A program made the position numbers and the translations under genes. Source: Chondrus crispus (taxonomy: Eukaryota; Rhodophyta; Florideophyceae; Gigartinales; Gigartinaceae). From it: 64,000 nt of DNA. The notes under the pieces are model-generated. The model searched no databases and had not been told where the DNA came from. It saw only the letters and a program-made list of their open reading frames with translations. Position 1 is the stretch's first letter, and the number at the start of each line of letters is the position of its first letter. The DNA lies in the NCBI RefSeq assembly GCF_000350225.1, contig NW_005178579.1, positions 288,815-352,814 on the forward strand, given 5' to 3'. Shown in pieces: positions 31,867 to 42,891 of this stretch.

Positions 31867-34534
31867 TCGTGCGGCCCTGCTATACCTCGAGGTTCCTTCC
31901 TCGACTCGTGCTTTCCCGTAAAATCGATAGATCCTTTTTCCTTACTTGGCGTCGGTCCGTGATGTCGCTCACCGACGGACCGTCCGACTCTTCCTTCCTC
32001 CCCCCCTTTTTTTCTCCTTCGCGTTACGGCCTTGGAACCCCACCCCGTTCGATGGGGCGAGCGAGGGGGGTGAGGTCGGAAATCGAGGGTCCCCTTCTCG
32101 TCAAGAACGCTCCGCGGCCCTCACCCCGTTTTTCAGTACACAACTGTTGTGTTAAACGAAAAACACGTCAGGGTGCGAAGAAGACCCCTTACGTTTGCCG
32201 AAAATGCGCCCCGTCCCACGTGGGGATTTTCCTCCTTCCGCGCGGTCTTCCCTACGCGACTGCCGTACACGTCGTCGAGGCACGGTGGCAGGGCGTCGCG
32301 GAGATTCGTGGGTGATCAGACCACCCCGCTTCCGTACGTTTAGTCGTAAGGGACCCTCTCGTTCGTTAAAGAGTCTGTCAGCCTGTCCGCGGTTTTGCCG
32401 CACTCCTCGAAATTTCACGCGAGCGGGCTGTCCCAAGATATGGTAGCCATCGCAATTGCTCGATAGTTCAGGCGAGACAGTAGTGCACTTCGCTTCTCGT
32501 CTCGCTCGCGTGCCCCATACGAGCGCGTCCGGGTGTCTCGTTGGGTCGGAGGCAGGGCGAACGTCCCTCCTCCATCTTCTTGACCTTCTTCCTTGTCGGC
32601 GAGGGGAGGTAGGACTCCCCTGATATGTCATCGCGAGAAAAGTGGCATCTGCCCTCCATTTTTTTTTCTATCCACGCCGGCGGCCGGTACATCGTCCGAC
32701 CGCACCTCGTATCGCCACATCGGCTGCCGTCCGGACTTACGCGGAACCTCCTATCCTCCTTTTTGTTTTGTCCCCTTCCGCCCCTTTCGGCCCTGACTCA
32801 TCTCGTAGCGCGGTGTATGCGTCTCGTATTCCCATGCCCGACTTTGTCGATGAGCGGGGCATCGGCGCGGCCACCTCTGCGCATAGCCTCACCGGTTTTT
32901 GTTTTTCTGCGTCATAGTTTCCTTCCGGTAGAGGTCTGTCTCAAGATCGCGTCGAGCGCGTCGACGAGCTCACAGAAGTGCTTCATAGTCGTCGTGCACG
33001 CTCTGCGTCCTTTGAGCGCGTAATTCACACCGTTGCGCTGGATCAAGTCGAGCCCAGGCGTCGCGAGCTTGCGGAAGATCTTTTTACCGGCGGGTTCGAC
33101 ATCCGCCGGTTCATCGCCTGCTTGGTTTGTGAGAACGTCGAGGGGCCTTTCCGTACCGCCCTCCGGTACGGTTCCGTCAATCCGCGCGCTCTACGGCGTC
33201 GCCGTTCGACACGACTCGAGTGTCGCGCAGGTGTCATACTCCGTCTCGCGGTGAGCCGCGGCGTTGCATCCTTGGTCCGCGCAGCACCCAGGCGCGGCGC
33301 GCGATGTTCTTGATCTCTGTGCATGCGCTCGCGGTAAACAAACGTTAGATAGAAGTTTAGAGGGGGGTTGAGTTGTGTGCGCGTCGCGAGGAGTCGCGTC
33401 CCTGGCGCGCTGGTGTCACGGTCGCGGTCGCTTTGTCGCCCTCACGATTTGTTCCCGTACTGTGCGGGGAGGTGGTCGTGGCGTGAAGCAGACGCCCGCG
33501 AGCCCTCCGACTCCGAGGAAGAAATTCCGGCCGACGTTTCGGGACCGGGAGTCGGTCGCGCGCCCGGTGGTTAGGTAAATTGCGACAGCTTCGTCGTAGG
33601 CCCCTTGGGCGGCGCGAGCGCGACTGTGTCGGCGTATTCGCCTGGGGGAGGAGTCAGGGTCCGCTCCGGTGCCCTCTCAGTGCGGGGTGGCTCTTACCCC
33701 CGCGGAGGGCAGCTTGCTTCGCGCGCTGACCTTCGTTGTCCGATTGCGTGTCGTTCCTGTCGACACTTGTCCTGTCGGTCGTGTGCGCACGTGCGCACGT
33801 GCGTCTTGCCCCACTGTACGTCACGCCTCTTTTTTTTGATTATTTCCAGAGGCGGCGGCGGTTTGGCATACAGTGTCATTCGGACTGTATTTTCCCCATA
33901 TTTTTGGTACGTTCCCCAAAATAATTTTGGGTACGTGGTTACGGATTGGCTGGAGGGGTATGGCGGCCCGCGCGGCTTTCTAATTCTGGTAGGCCCGCCC
34001 TTTTTTCATCGGTACCCCTTCGGTCGTGCGCGGTCGCGGGATCATGAGTAGCCCTACGCGTGGAGCTCGTCGCGACCGTTCGCGTCATTTCCTGGCTAGG
34101 AGGGTTACGTCGCCCTCCTACTTCTAGTTGGCAAGTACGCGACACGCTTCGTTACCAGCGGTTCGAGCCGCTTGGTATTTGTGTGTCGCGCAGTGAGCTT
34201 GGGCTGTCCATACGTATTGGCGTCGCTCTTGTTTTCCGATTCGAGCACTCGATCGGCGAGTGTTATCGTGACGCTCTCGCGTATCTTGGGAGATCGTATG
34301 CTCCCCTCCTGTACTTGATGTTCCAGGGCTTGCCATTTTCGTTGTACAGTCCGTGCTGTCTTCGCTTTTCGCGCTTTGTTGACGACGTCGGTCGTGTTCG
34401 ATGAGCTTGATTGTCAATTCGTTTTGGCTTCTCGCGCTTTCGTTGGCCGCCCCGGTTGGGTACGTTTGTCCGTTCGTATGCGTCATCTGTTCCTAACCGC
34501 GACGTGTTAATTACGCGGTGACGAAGCGGTTGGG
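31867..34534. other. 2.7-kb noncoding segment inside the retroelement
   Basis: GC-rich sequence between the antisense ORF and the 3' end of pol. No frame has coherent protein character; scattered ORFs up to 150 codons change character without motif. It may be untranslated 3' sequence of both converging transcripts or a decayed further ORF. Confidence 0.5.
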
Positions 34535-34583
34535 GGCCCCCTTCTCAAGAGTGAACGACCGCGTTCACTTCGGAGGTGAGTTC
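34535..34583. repeat. second, diverged copy of the PPT/hairpin motif at the end of pol
   Basis: GGGCCCCCTTCTCAAGAGTGAACG-CCGCGTTCAC resembles 29,291-29,340 (CGGCCCCCTCCTCAAGAGTGAACG-CCGCGTTCAC). It overlaps the pol stop codon at 34,545. The pair flanks the antisense-ORF segment as a direct repeat. Confidence 0.8.
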
Positions 34584-37500
34584 CCTGCCTGTACGCGTTC
34601 TCAGTCGTTTTGCGTATCGCGACACTAGCTCCTCGGGAACATGTGTTCGTGCAGTCCAAGTGGGCTCGTCGTAGTCAGCCCACTTGATGAGGAACTCCGT
34701 AGTTCCGTCCTCTACTACGCGATGCTTGAGCAGACGCTCGACCGCGTACTGCGTGCCCTCGGTGACCTTGTCGGCAAGGTCACCTGGGGTTGTTGCACTT
34801 GCGCGTGGCGCGTCCCTCGGAGGGGGCGCGTACACGCAGCGGTCCGCCGAGACGCGCTCCGTCACCCCATCACGGTCGATCGTGATGGTTCGTTTGTCGT
34901 TGCCCAGTACGCGGTATGGTCCAACGGCAGGTGAGGCGAGCTTGTTCGAAGTCTTCGCCCCATCGGTGGGGTTGAGGTACACGTAGTCCCCCGGCTTGAG
35001 TCGCGTGTTAATTCTTCGTACGCGTTTATCGAAGTCGCGTTTGTAGCGGGCTTGCGTACAATGCAAGCTTTCGTAAGCTTTTTGGATCGTCTCGTCCAAA
35101 GTCTTGAGAAACTCTGCGCGTTGAGTTCCCCTGTCCAGAGGGGGCGCGTCCCCGTCGGCTCTTCGAAGAGAGAACTCCGGCGGGGGTCTGCTGAGCACGA
35201 GCTCAAAGGGTGTCCTACGCGTGGTTCGTTGTACGTGGGAGTTGTACGCGTACGTAAGCGGTCCCACGTACACGTCCCAATCATCCTGATGCTCGTTGAC
35301 ATAGTTCCGAAGCATCGACGCGATAGTCCGGTTGTAACGTTCAACCTGTCCATTCGTCTGGGGATGATACGCGGACGTATATAAGTTAGTTATCCCCAGT
35401 ACGCGACACACGCTGTGGAAGAACTTCGCGTTAAATTGAGGACCGTTGTCCGACAACAGCGAACGCGGAACGCCGTATTTGAAGACCCACGCGTCACAGA
35501 ATGCTGTCGCGACAGTGTACGCGGTCACTGTTCGAAGCGCGACAACTTGTGTTAACTTAGTGAAGCGGTCAGTGATAACGAGGAGGAAACGTTTCCCTGC
35601 CTTCGTCTTCGGGAGCGGCCCCAAGATGTCAATCGCGAGGCTCTCGAGTGGCCGCTTGGCTGGGAACAACTTCAAACGGTTGAGGTGTTTCCGCAACTTG
35701 ACCCGGTTCATCGCGCAGGTCCGACACCCTCGCACCGTGGCAGCGACATCTGCAGCGAGATGGGGCCAGTAGTACTCGCGTCGAAGGGCGAAGTACATAC
35801 GATTCTGGCCTGGGTGTCCCGCGATGGCCGGGTTGTGGCACAGGCGGAGGAGCCTAGCGCGGAGCGTCCGAGGTACCACCACCTGGAAGATATCAGGATC
35901 AAAGGGGTGTCTCCGTTTGAGCACCCCTTGGTGGTCCTCGAAGAACGCGGAGTCCCGGGACTCTGACTGTCGTGCCAAGACGGTTTGGCAGAAGTCATCC
36001 ACGCGTTGCTCCTCGGCTATCTCCTCTATCGTAAGAGGGGCCGGGAGGTCGTCCTGCGGTGGTGCGACCGGAGAGTCGGGCGCGCCGCCGTCGGGGTTTT
36101 CGGCGCGCTCGATGTCGGCGGCGTCGAACTCGTCGTTCTCCTCCCAAAACGAAGTGGGTCCTTGGAGAGCGGGGGATTCTTCGTCGCCTCGCGGTTCGTC
36201 GCGCATTCGTACGCGCGACCTCGTCCTTGACCCGGCTTGGTTCCGTGTCGTCACGTAGACATGGACGGCCTGATGGTCACAGCTCGCGGTACAAACGTGG
36301 TCCGCGAGCTCGTTAGATACGTCTCGAACGGTCGTACCCCCGTCGAAGGTGGGAATGTCGTCATCCACCTCGACGATGGGGCGAGGGTCATCGGCGACAC
36401 GAGGCGTCACGATGCGTGACAGGGCATCGGGCACCTGATGCACGCGCCCGGGGCAGTACTGAATGGTGAAGTCGTATTCAGCCAGACGTAGCCGCCACCG
36501 GGTGAGTCTTCCGGAACTCTCTGTGAGGGACATGAGCCACCTCAAGGCGTCGTGATCCGTTCAGACGGTGAACTTCGTTCCCTCTACGTACGGCCGTAGT
36601 GTGCGGACGGCCCACACTACGGCGAAACACTCGCGTTCAGTCGCGCTGTAGTTCCTCTCGCTGTCGTTCAGCGAGTAGGACCAGTAGCCGACGGGGCGCC
36701 AGTCGTTGGACCCGTCGTGCTCCTGCAACAGCGTGCAGCCAAGCTGATACGCGCTCGCGTCCGTATCTATCATGTACGGTCGTCCATACCGCGGAAGCGC
36801 GAGTATAGGTGGGGCGATCATCCGCGACTTGAGCTCCTCGAACGCGTGTAGTTGCGACTCGGTGGGATGGTCGAAGTCGGGGTCGGCATCCTTACGCGTC
36901 ATATCCGTCAGTGGACGGGCGATTTTCGCGAATCCCTTGACGAAGCGGCGGAAGACGTTGCACGCCCCGAGGAACGAGCGCACCTGCGTCAGCGTCCTCG
37001 GGAACGTGAACGTCCCGAACGCGTCGGCTGCGGTCTCCGCGACGCTGAGCTTACCTGGGGATATAACGTGCCCCAGGTAATGGACCTTGGGCTGAAAGAA
37101 GCTACACTTCTTGAGCTTGAGGGAGATGCCGGCGCTCCCCAACAGGCTCAAGACAGTGTCGAGGTGTTTCGCGTGCTCCTCGTGCGTACGCGAAAAGACG
37201 ATGACATCATCCAAATAGACGAGGCAGATCTGCCAACGAACGCCTGAGAGGATGATGTCGAGCGCGCGCTGAAAGGTGGCCGGTGCCCCTTTCAGCCCAA
37301 ACGGCATCCGTAGGTGGCGAAAAGTCCCCATGTGCGTGGTGAACGTCGTCTTGTCACGGTCCTCCGGCGCGACTGGTATCTGCCAGTAGCCGGAGTTGCA
37401 GTCTAACGTCGTGAAGACTGCCGCGTCGCCCAGCGAATCTATACAATCGTCCATACGCGGCAGCGGATACGAATCCGCTAGCGTCTTCGCGTTCACGCGC

Positions 37501-39190
37501 CGGTAGTCCACGCAGAACCGAAGGGTTCCGTCCTTCTTTGGAACTAGGACTACCGGAGAGGCCCACTCGGTGCTAGCGGGTTCGATGACTCCCGCATTCA
37601 GCATCTTGTGGACCTCTTTCGCGACCATTTCGCGCATCGCGGGCCCTTTCCGATAGGGCATCGAGCGGATGGGCTTCGTGCCTGGCTCGAGGGGGATACG
37701 GTGTTCCGTCGCTCGGATCATTCCGAGCGTACCGTCCCACAAGCCGGAGTGCTTGCGTAGCATCTCGAGGACTTGTCCGCGTAACCTGTCATCACTGATG
37801 TATGACAAATCCACTCCCTTTTCCCAATCCGTGGCGGGATTTTTGGGATCCTTATCTGGTACGCGTACAGTGCCCTCCGTCGGAGAGGGGTACTCCGCGG
37901 ATCGTACCTCTGCGTTCGCGATCACCTCCTCGGCGGAGCTTGGTCGGGCAGCTCCTACCTCACCGACTTGGTCGTCCAAGTCGGTAAGGTGCAACGCGTG
38001 CGCGATCTCCTCCGCGACCCGGCGCTCGGGCGTTAGGATCGCGAGGGGGTTTCGTTTCGCGTAGCCAACGACGGTGTGCTTTGGTAGCCGCCTTGTGCAA
38101 CGCGAAAAATTCGCGACGACGGCCGCGAAGGTCTGGTGCGGTAGGACCTCGGCTACGCCGTTGGTTAACCTCACCCCGAGGCGGTGCTGAAGCGACGGCT
38201 TTGGCTCCAAGAAGACGAGCCCTTTCCCCGCGGTCGTTACCCGTACGCGAGCTTGTGACATCGCGGGGATGGTAACCCAGCGGGCAATACGGATCGCCTG
38301 CGGGGCTTTTTCGCGTACGTCAGCTCGGCTCGTCTGACGGCCTTGTCGTCTGGTCGGGGGAGACGGCTCCCCCCTCCCGTCGACAATGGCAAGGGAGCCA
38401 CCTTGACGGAGTTCAAGCTTCTGTGCGTCGACATCGATACGACGCACGTGCGCGTCAATGAACGCGGTCCCAAGGAGAACGGGAACCGCAAGCTGGTCCG
38501 CGACGACGAACGGAACTCGGAACGTCGTGTTCCGGAGCCGGACGGCCAGCCGGACAACCGCGCTAAGCTTGAGCGGGTTGCTATTCGCGCCTGCCAGCCG
38601 GGGCAGAGGCGCGTCGCGTATTACGTAACGCGTCCAGTCGGGAGGAAGGTCGGCCTTCCTCACCAAATTGTATCCCGAGCACGTATCAACGGCGATAGTG
38701 TGGGGCTTGAACGCGTTGTCCTCCGTGGCGATCGAGCCGAGGACATTATATATCTTCGACGTCATCAAGCAGATGACGCCGTCGACAACCTTCGGCGCGG
38801 TCCGATTCGCGAGGTCGTTTCGCCTGGGGCGTCGGCGACGGCTCTTTCCGCGTTTACGCGCCCTTCTTCCTTGGTCGCGGGACGTCTGTTGTTCGTTGAC
38901 GTCCGCACGACAAGTCGCGTCCTTGGGCGGTTCGCGGTCCTCCCGCAGCTTAGAGCCTACGGGGGGCTCCGGGGGTTTCTTCTCGGGCGTCGGGCATACG
39001 GAAGCCACGACGTCCCTTATTTCCTGCGCCGGAATCACGCGGGTTTCGGCGTCTTCGCGTGGGGGAGTGGGGGATATTATCGGTAAATATCCCCCGTGCC
39101 CTTGTCGGGCTCGCGGTGACGGGTCGATGAGATATGGACAAGACGGCTCACGCGACCGCGCGAACGTAACCGTCTTTACACGTTTTTTGA
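34545..39190 (-). CDS. pol: pol of the intact Ty3/gypsy element (protease-RT-RNase H-integrase-chromodomain), one in-frame TGA
   Basis: The frame is open from the slippery site at 39,188 onward. Order: basic linker; aspartic protease [11 protein letters not shown] at about 38,690 (Asp-Thr present, usual Gly-Ala replaced by Cys-Ser); reverse transcriptase with [37 protein letters not shown] and YLDD at 37,217-37,206; RNase H ([25 protein letters not shown]); TGA at 36,563-36,561 in [15 protein letters not shown], where CGA (Arg) is usual; integrase with HHCC zinc site ([18 protein letters not shown]), catalytic IDILGP, SDNGPQF and [10 protein letters not shown], a GPY/F-type SPAVGPYRV; and a chromodomain ([28 protein letters not shown]). 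All catalytic acids of RT and integrase are present. The TGA would truncate Pol after RT unless read through. Confidence 0.92.
39140..39190 (-). promoter_or_regulatory. -1 programmed ribosomal frameshift signal between gag and pol
   Basis: In gag phase the minus strand reads TCA AAA AAC GTG TAA: the canonical slippery heptamer A AAA AAC (39,188-39,182) lies 4 bases before the gag stop (39,178-39,176). After a 5-base spacer, AAGACGG (39,176-39,170) can pair with CCGTCTT (39,146-39,140), 7 bp closing a 23-base GC-rich loop that can pair further. The -1 frame is open from the heptamer straight into pol. Sequence, phase, spacing and stem all fit the retroviral pattern. Confidence 0.88.
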
Positions 39191-41761
39191 GCTACCGGAG
39201 CTATCGGAGCTAAGCGCGTCGCTACCGATAGCTGGCACGCCTCCGCGTCCCTCGACGAGTGGGGGCGCGGGCGTGGTCCATCTCGGTCTCGCGGCTTCGT
39301 CGAAGTATTCGGATACTTCGAGGCCTTGATTCACCACGTCCGGACGTTTCAGAATTTGCGGGGCCGCGGGTGCCGGATCTCCTTCGCGTTCCCCCCTGGG
39401 CAGGGCATGCGTATCCTCTGCCCAGTCCTGGAGGTACATTATCGCGTTCTGTACCCCCGGCGGGAGTCGGGAACGGTCCCGGTCTCCCCTTCCGTCTTGA
39501 CGCGGATATCGCGTGTCCGCCTGGCGGAAGTTGCGTCTCCCGCGTTGGTCGAGTTCGTTACGACGGTACCCGCCACCGCGGGGCGGGAAGCGGGCGCCCG
39601 CCCCCGCTCGACTCGGGTACCCTTGACGCGGAAATCGGTCCTCGCGAACCGATTGCTGGAGGAGGTTGCGCATCTCAGGACGCGTCTCCATCTGGTACTT
39701 GTAATTCCTGTACGCGGTGAACATCCGTTGCTCTGGCGACAGGAATGGACACGCGTACATGGCATGCCCGTACGTACGTCATAGCCAACAGACGTACGCG
39801 CTACCGTCTGTGGATGCGAAAGATGCCGCGTGACGCGTCTCCTCTTCGGTTAACTTGGGGACGCTTGCCGATATGCGATCCCCTCCTTGACGCGAAATGT
39901 CCAGCTCCTGCACCTTGTGGTCCGTACCACTTGGCAGGCGCGGAGTATGCGCGAACGCGGTGGCGAAGCTTCCGGTCGACCGCGTTGACGCCGGTGTGGG
40001 AGGTCGACCTCCCCCTTGCTCCATGCCTCGCGCGATGAGGACAGGGTCGGCCTGCCACTCATCTTCTCCAATATGGAGGGCTGTCGCGGGTGAACTTGTC
40101 GCGTTCGACCTCGATGGTCGACCCGCTCTCCCTGCCGGTTTCAGATCCGGCAGGGGTAGGCCGCGACGCGCGCAGAAGGTAGTACCTTCCGCCGTCGCTA
40201 TACGGCGGATGCTTGAGAGGTCTGTCTTCTGCGATCCGGGCAGTCGTTGCACCGTCTCAGCCACGGCGGCTCGGGTCGCCGGGGCTAGTCCGCGCACGAA
40301 ATAATGCGCGAGTGCTTGTTCGGTGAACACCGCGGTGCATCGGAACGCGGCGGACTCCAATCCATCCGCGTACGCGTTCTCCGTCTCGTGGGGTTGCTGT
40401 CGCGCGGTCGCGACTGTATCATACGCTTCACCTAACACGTCGTCCGTGAGGTAGCGTTTGATGAACTGGTTGACGAGGCCAGGCCAGCTTACGTCGTCGT
40501 GAAGCTGGCCAGCGCGTAGTCCGCGCATGGTGTAACTCGTATACAATCTTTCCGCGTCGCGTTCAAGAAAATGCGCGAAGACGCGGACGGCAACACCTTC
40601 GGTTAGGTGTTGCGCGTTGAAGGTGATACGTATATCCTTCAAGAACGGTAGTAACTGAATCGCGTCAGTGCCGTCGAAGCTGCGCATCGTGGGTCGAATC
40701 CCACGACAGCGCTGGACGTACTTCGCGATCCGTCCCGCGTCTCCCGAGGTAACGAGCCTCGACGTATTGTCCAACCGATACATGCCGTAGTTCGCGACAT
40801 CGCTGAACTCCTGTATCATGGTATGGACGGGCTCAGCCCCGGGTGCCGCGGGTCCCAACGTCCCGAAAGGGGTGACGGGCAGCGTTCGAATATCGACCGG
40901 ACCGGGATGCGCGGTGAGGTCCACCGGCTGGTAGCCGCCCCAGCGAGGATCGAAAGAGAGAATCGGTTCTCTTGATCCGCGGGTGGCTCCTCCACGGTCG
41001 TGGTCGTCCGCGTACGGTACGCGTCTCATCCCCCGTATGTCTCCGGCGACATACGGGAGGGCTTGGGTTTCGGACGCGACATTCTCGTCCATTGGTGGTC
41101 TTGGGCCATCCGCGTACCGACTGGATCCGGCACCCGTCGGTTGGAACTCCGGTGCGTCTGACGCGATCGGGGGAACAGTGACACCGGGCCCCCTCGCAGG
41201 AGCCCCGGGCGACCTGTTGGTCGGGGTCTGTTCCACCTCGCGAGCGCGTCTCCGCGTCGAGTTGAGCTCCGCGGCCATATGGGCAAACGCGTGTATTTGC
41301 TCCGCCGACGGGAAGGGTTGTGCGTCGGGTCGTCTTGATGAGGCCGACCTCTCAGGGCGGCCTTCCCTGTCCTCGACAGGGAAATCGAGACGCGAATCCT
41401 CGACGAGCGCTAGCCGACTCTGTAGCTGGTCGACTAGCGCTCGGAGGTTCTCCAAGGATTGGGAGACGTGGTCAAACCTTCCTTCGCGAAGCGAGCGTAG
41501 CTCTTCCATACAGCGCGTATATACCGCGTCCGAGACGTCAATTCGAAGCGAGGTCCGGACGTCCTCGATGTATTCCGCGATCCTGTCATACATCGCGCGA
41601 GCGCGTCCTTCTGAAAACCCAGGCGACGGTTCGCGGTCGGTAGGACCTGCGGCGGCGCGGCCGAAGGGGGCGCGCAGCGCGCCTGACTCGGAGGCGCGGC
41701 GCGCAGTTGACTCCATATTCGCCGGTTCCGTCTGAATCGAGTTCGCGGTTCCTTCTTCCAT
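39176..41761 (-). CDS. gag: gag of the intact Ty3/gypsy element, interrupted by TGA in the zinc knuckle
   Basis: The likely start is ATG 41,761 (MEEGTANSIQTEPANMESTA). Gag forms the virus-like particle. An Arg/Ser-rich N-terminus is followed by a helical capsid-like core with PFLKDIRITFNAQHLTEGVA, VFAHFLERDAERLYTSYT, WPGLVNQFIKRYLTDDVL, ETENAYADGLESAAFRC and LAHYFVRGLAPATR, the retrotransposon gag pattern. At 39,790-39,749 lies CWL-stop-RTYGHAMYAC, spaced exactly as a CX2CX4HX4C knuckle with TGA at the second ligand (39,781-39,779). The same frame continues through an RG-rich tail to TAA at 39,176, where the frameshift signal lies. The TGA separates the frameshift site from the main gag, so without suppression little Gag-Pol would be made. 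Confidence 0.88.
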
Positions 41762-41819
41762 TTCGATGCGCGCGGACGCGGATCCGAACGATATTCTTCT
41801 CGCGATAATCGCGTGGCCT

Positions 41820-41837
41820 TCTAGGTCGGGAGACCAC
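41820..41837 (-). promoter_or_regulatory. putative primer binding site
   Basis: One base inside the 5' LTR the minus strand reads TGGTCTCCCGACCTAG. It begins with TGG (complement of tRNA CCA) as primer sites do. The matching tRNA was not identified. The stretch GGTCTCCCGACC is partly self-complementary. Confidence 0.5.
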
Positions 41838-42500
41838 TGTAGTATAACACCCCCCAACGGAGAGGGGTGTATACTTAGCTCGATGTAGACCCGTACGAGG
41901 GGCGAGAAGACGGGGAGAACACACAGCTCACGAGACAGGGAAGCGGGCCCTGGTAGCGTGGTAGAGCGGGACGGTCGGGGACGAGCGTACGCGCGGGCCG
42001 ATCTACGCCTCGACGCCCCGGAGCAGCGCTGGGTAACGTACCAGCGCTGACGGGCGGAGGCGGATCTGGGCTCGCTCGCGTACGCGGCTGTCCCCTACCC
42101 GCTTTGTCCCGGTTAACGCGCGCGAAGGCGGATCGCGCTCGTCAGTTAGGCTGGAAGACGGACCTAGGCGGTAGGTCGTGGACAAGTCCGTGCTTGTCCC
42201 CCCTTCCCCGCCGCCGGTCGCGCTCGTATTTAATGTATACAATGCGTCTATCATAATACTACAGTACTGGTATGCCGTAGTAACTTACTGTAGCGCGGGT
42301 CGTCCCGCGCTGTAATGCTGTCAGCCGTCGGGGCTGACAGCACACGTGTGAGACGCGTACTGTGCGCGCGGTGGTACGCGCCTCCTACACGTGTACGCGT
42401 GTGGTCCCGCGTCCTCCGTACACGTGGGGGTACACGTGTGCCCCGGTGTGGTTCGTATTGATCTGATCTAAATCTAATCGCGAACCGCCGTTATGCCACA
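41838..42500 (-). repeat. 5' LTR of the intact Ty3/gypsy element (right)
   Basis: 663 bp, no difference seen from the left LTR over the lines compared. In element orientation it begins TGTGGCATAACGG and ends ATACTACA, and should carry the promoter for gag-pol. The ACACGTGT cluster lies in its first 120 bases in transcription sense (U3). Confidence 0.97.
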
Positions 42501-42845
42501 GACACGTGCTCATATGATAGGGACAGCATGGTGACTTTGAACTGCGGATCAAACGTGACCGAAGTGACACCATTTTGGTTGGGAAGAATTGAACATGTTG
42601 AGAATGCAAATAGCAACAATGTCGTTTTAACTGTGCGGTGGTTCGAACTTGTACAGGGACAGAAAGGAGGAAGCTTATGCTACACTGGGCGTTACGCCCC
42701 GATGAAACAAAACGATCAATCACAGAGTATTATACCCTCTGCGGCAGTTCTCGTTTACTTTCCAGACTTGAACACGACCGGTAAGATTCCGGATGTTGTC
42801 CAGCGCCTTACTAGGGAAGCACTAGACCTATTTGGAGAATGTTGA
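42501..42845 (+). pseudogene. DUF7869-type gene, C-terminal part displaced by the LTR element
   Basis: Counting one GACAC only, the frame of 28,284-28,627 runs without break into DTCSYDRDSMVTLNCGSNVT and on to a stop at 42,843-42,845. This segment has VRWFELVQGQKGGSLCYTGR and ends REALDLFGEC. It is the exact other half of the interrupted ORF; the retroelement adds 13.9 kb between them. Confidence 0.85.
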
Positions 42846-42891
42846 ACACCCTCCGGGTATTTACCAGACATTGATGCATGTTATGCTGTGA

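Larger units (their letters stand above)
28628..42500 (-). mobile_element. complete Ty3/gypsy LTR retrotransposon, 13,873 bp, with chromodomain and antisense ORF
   Basis: 663-bp terminal repeats bound by TG...CA, a 5-bp duplication, a primer-site-like sequence, gag, a -1 frameshift site, pol in the order protease, RT, RNase H, integrase, chromodomain, and a purine tract, all on the minus strand. Between pol and the 3' LTR lies 5.2 kb holding a plus-strand ORF and noncoding DNA. The two LTRs read as identical wherever compared, so the insertion is very recent. Even so, gag and pol each carry one in-frame TGA. The element sits inside a DUF7869 gene; removing it with one GACAC copy restores that reading frame. 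Confidence 0.95.

Noticed and set aside
31867..34534. Third element-encoded protein (env-like) between aORF and pol
   Set aside because: No signal peptide, membrane segment pattern or continuous frame; scattered hydrophobic ORFs look random.
39779..39781. Selenocysteine reading of TGA at a Cys position in the zinc knuckle
   Set aside because: No SECIS-like element was sought successfully, and the sister element has Arg here, so CGA to TGA mutation is simpler.
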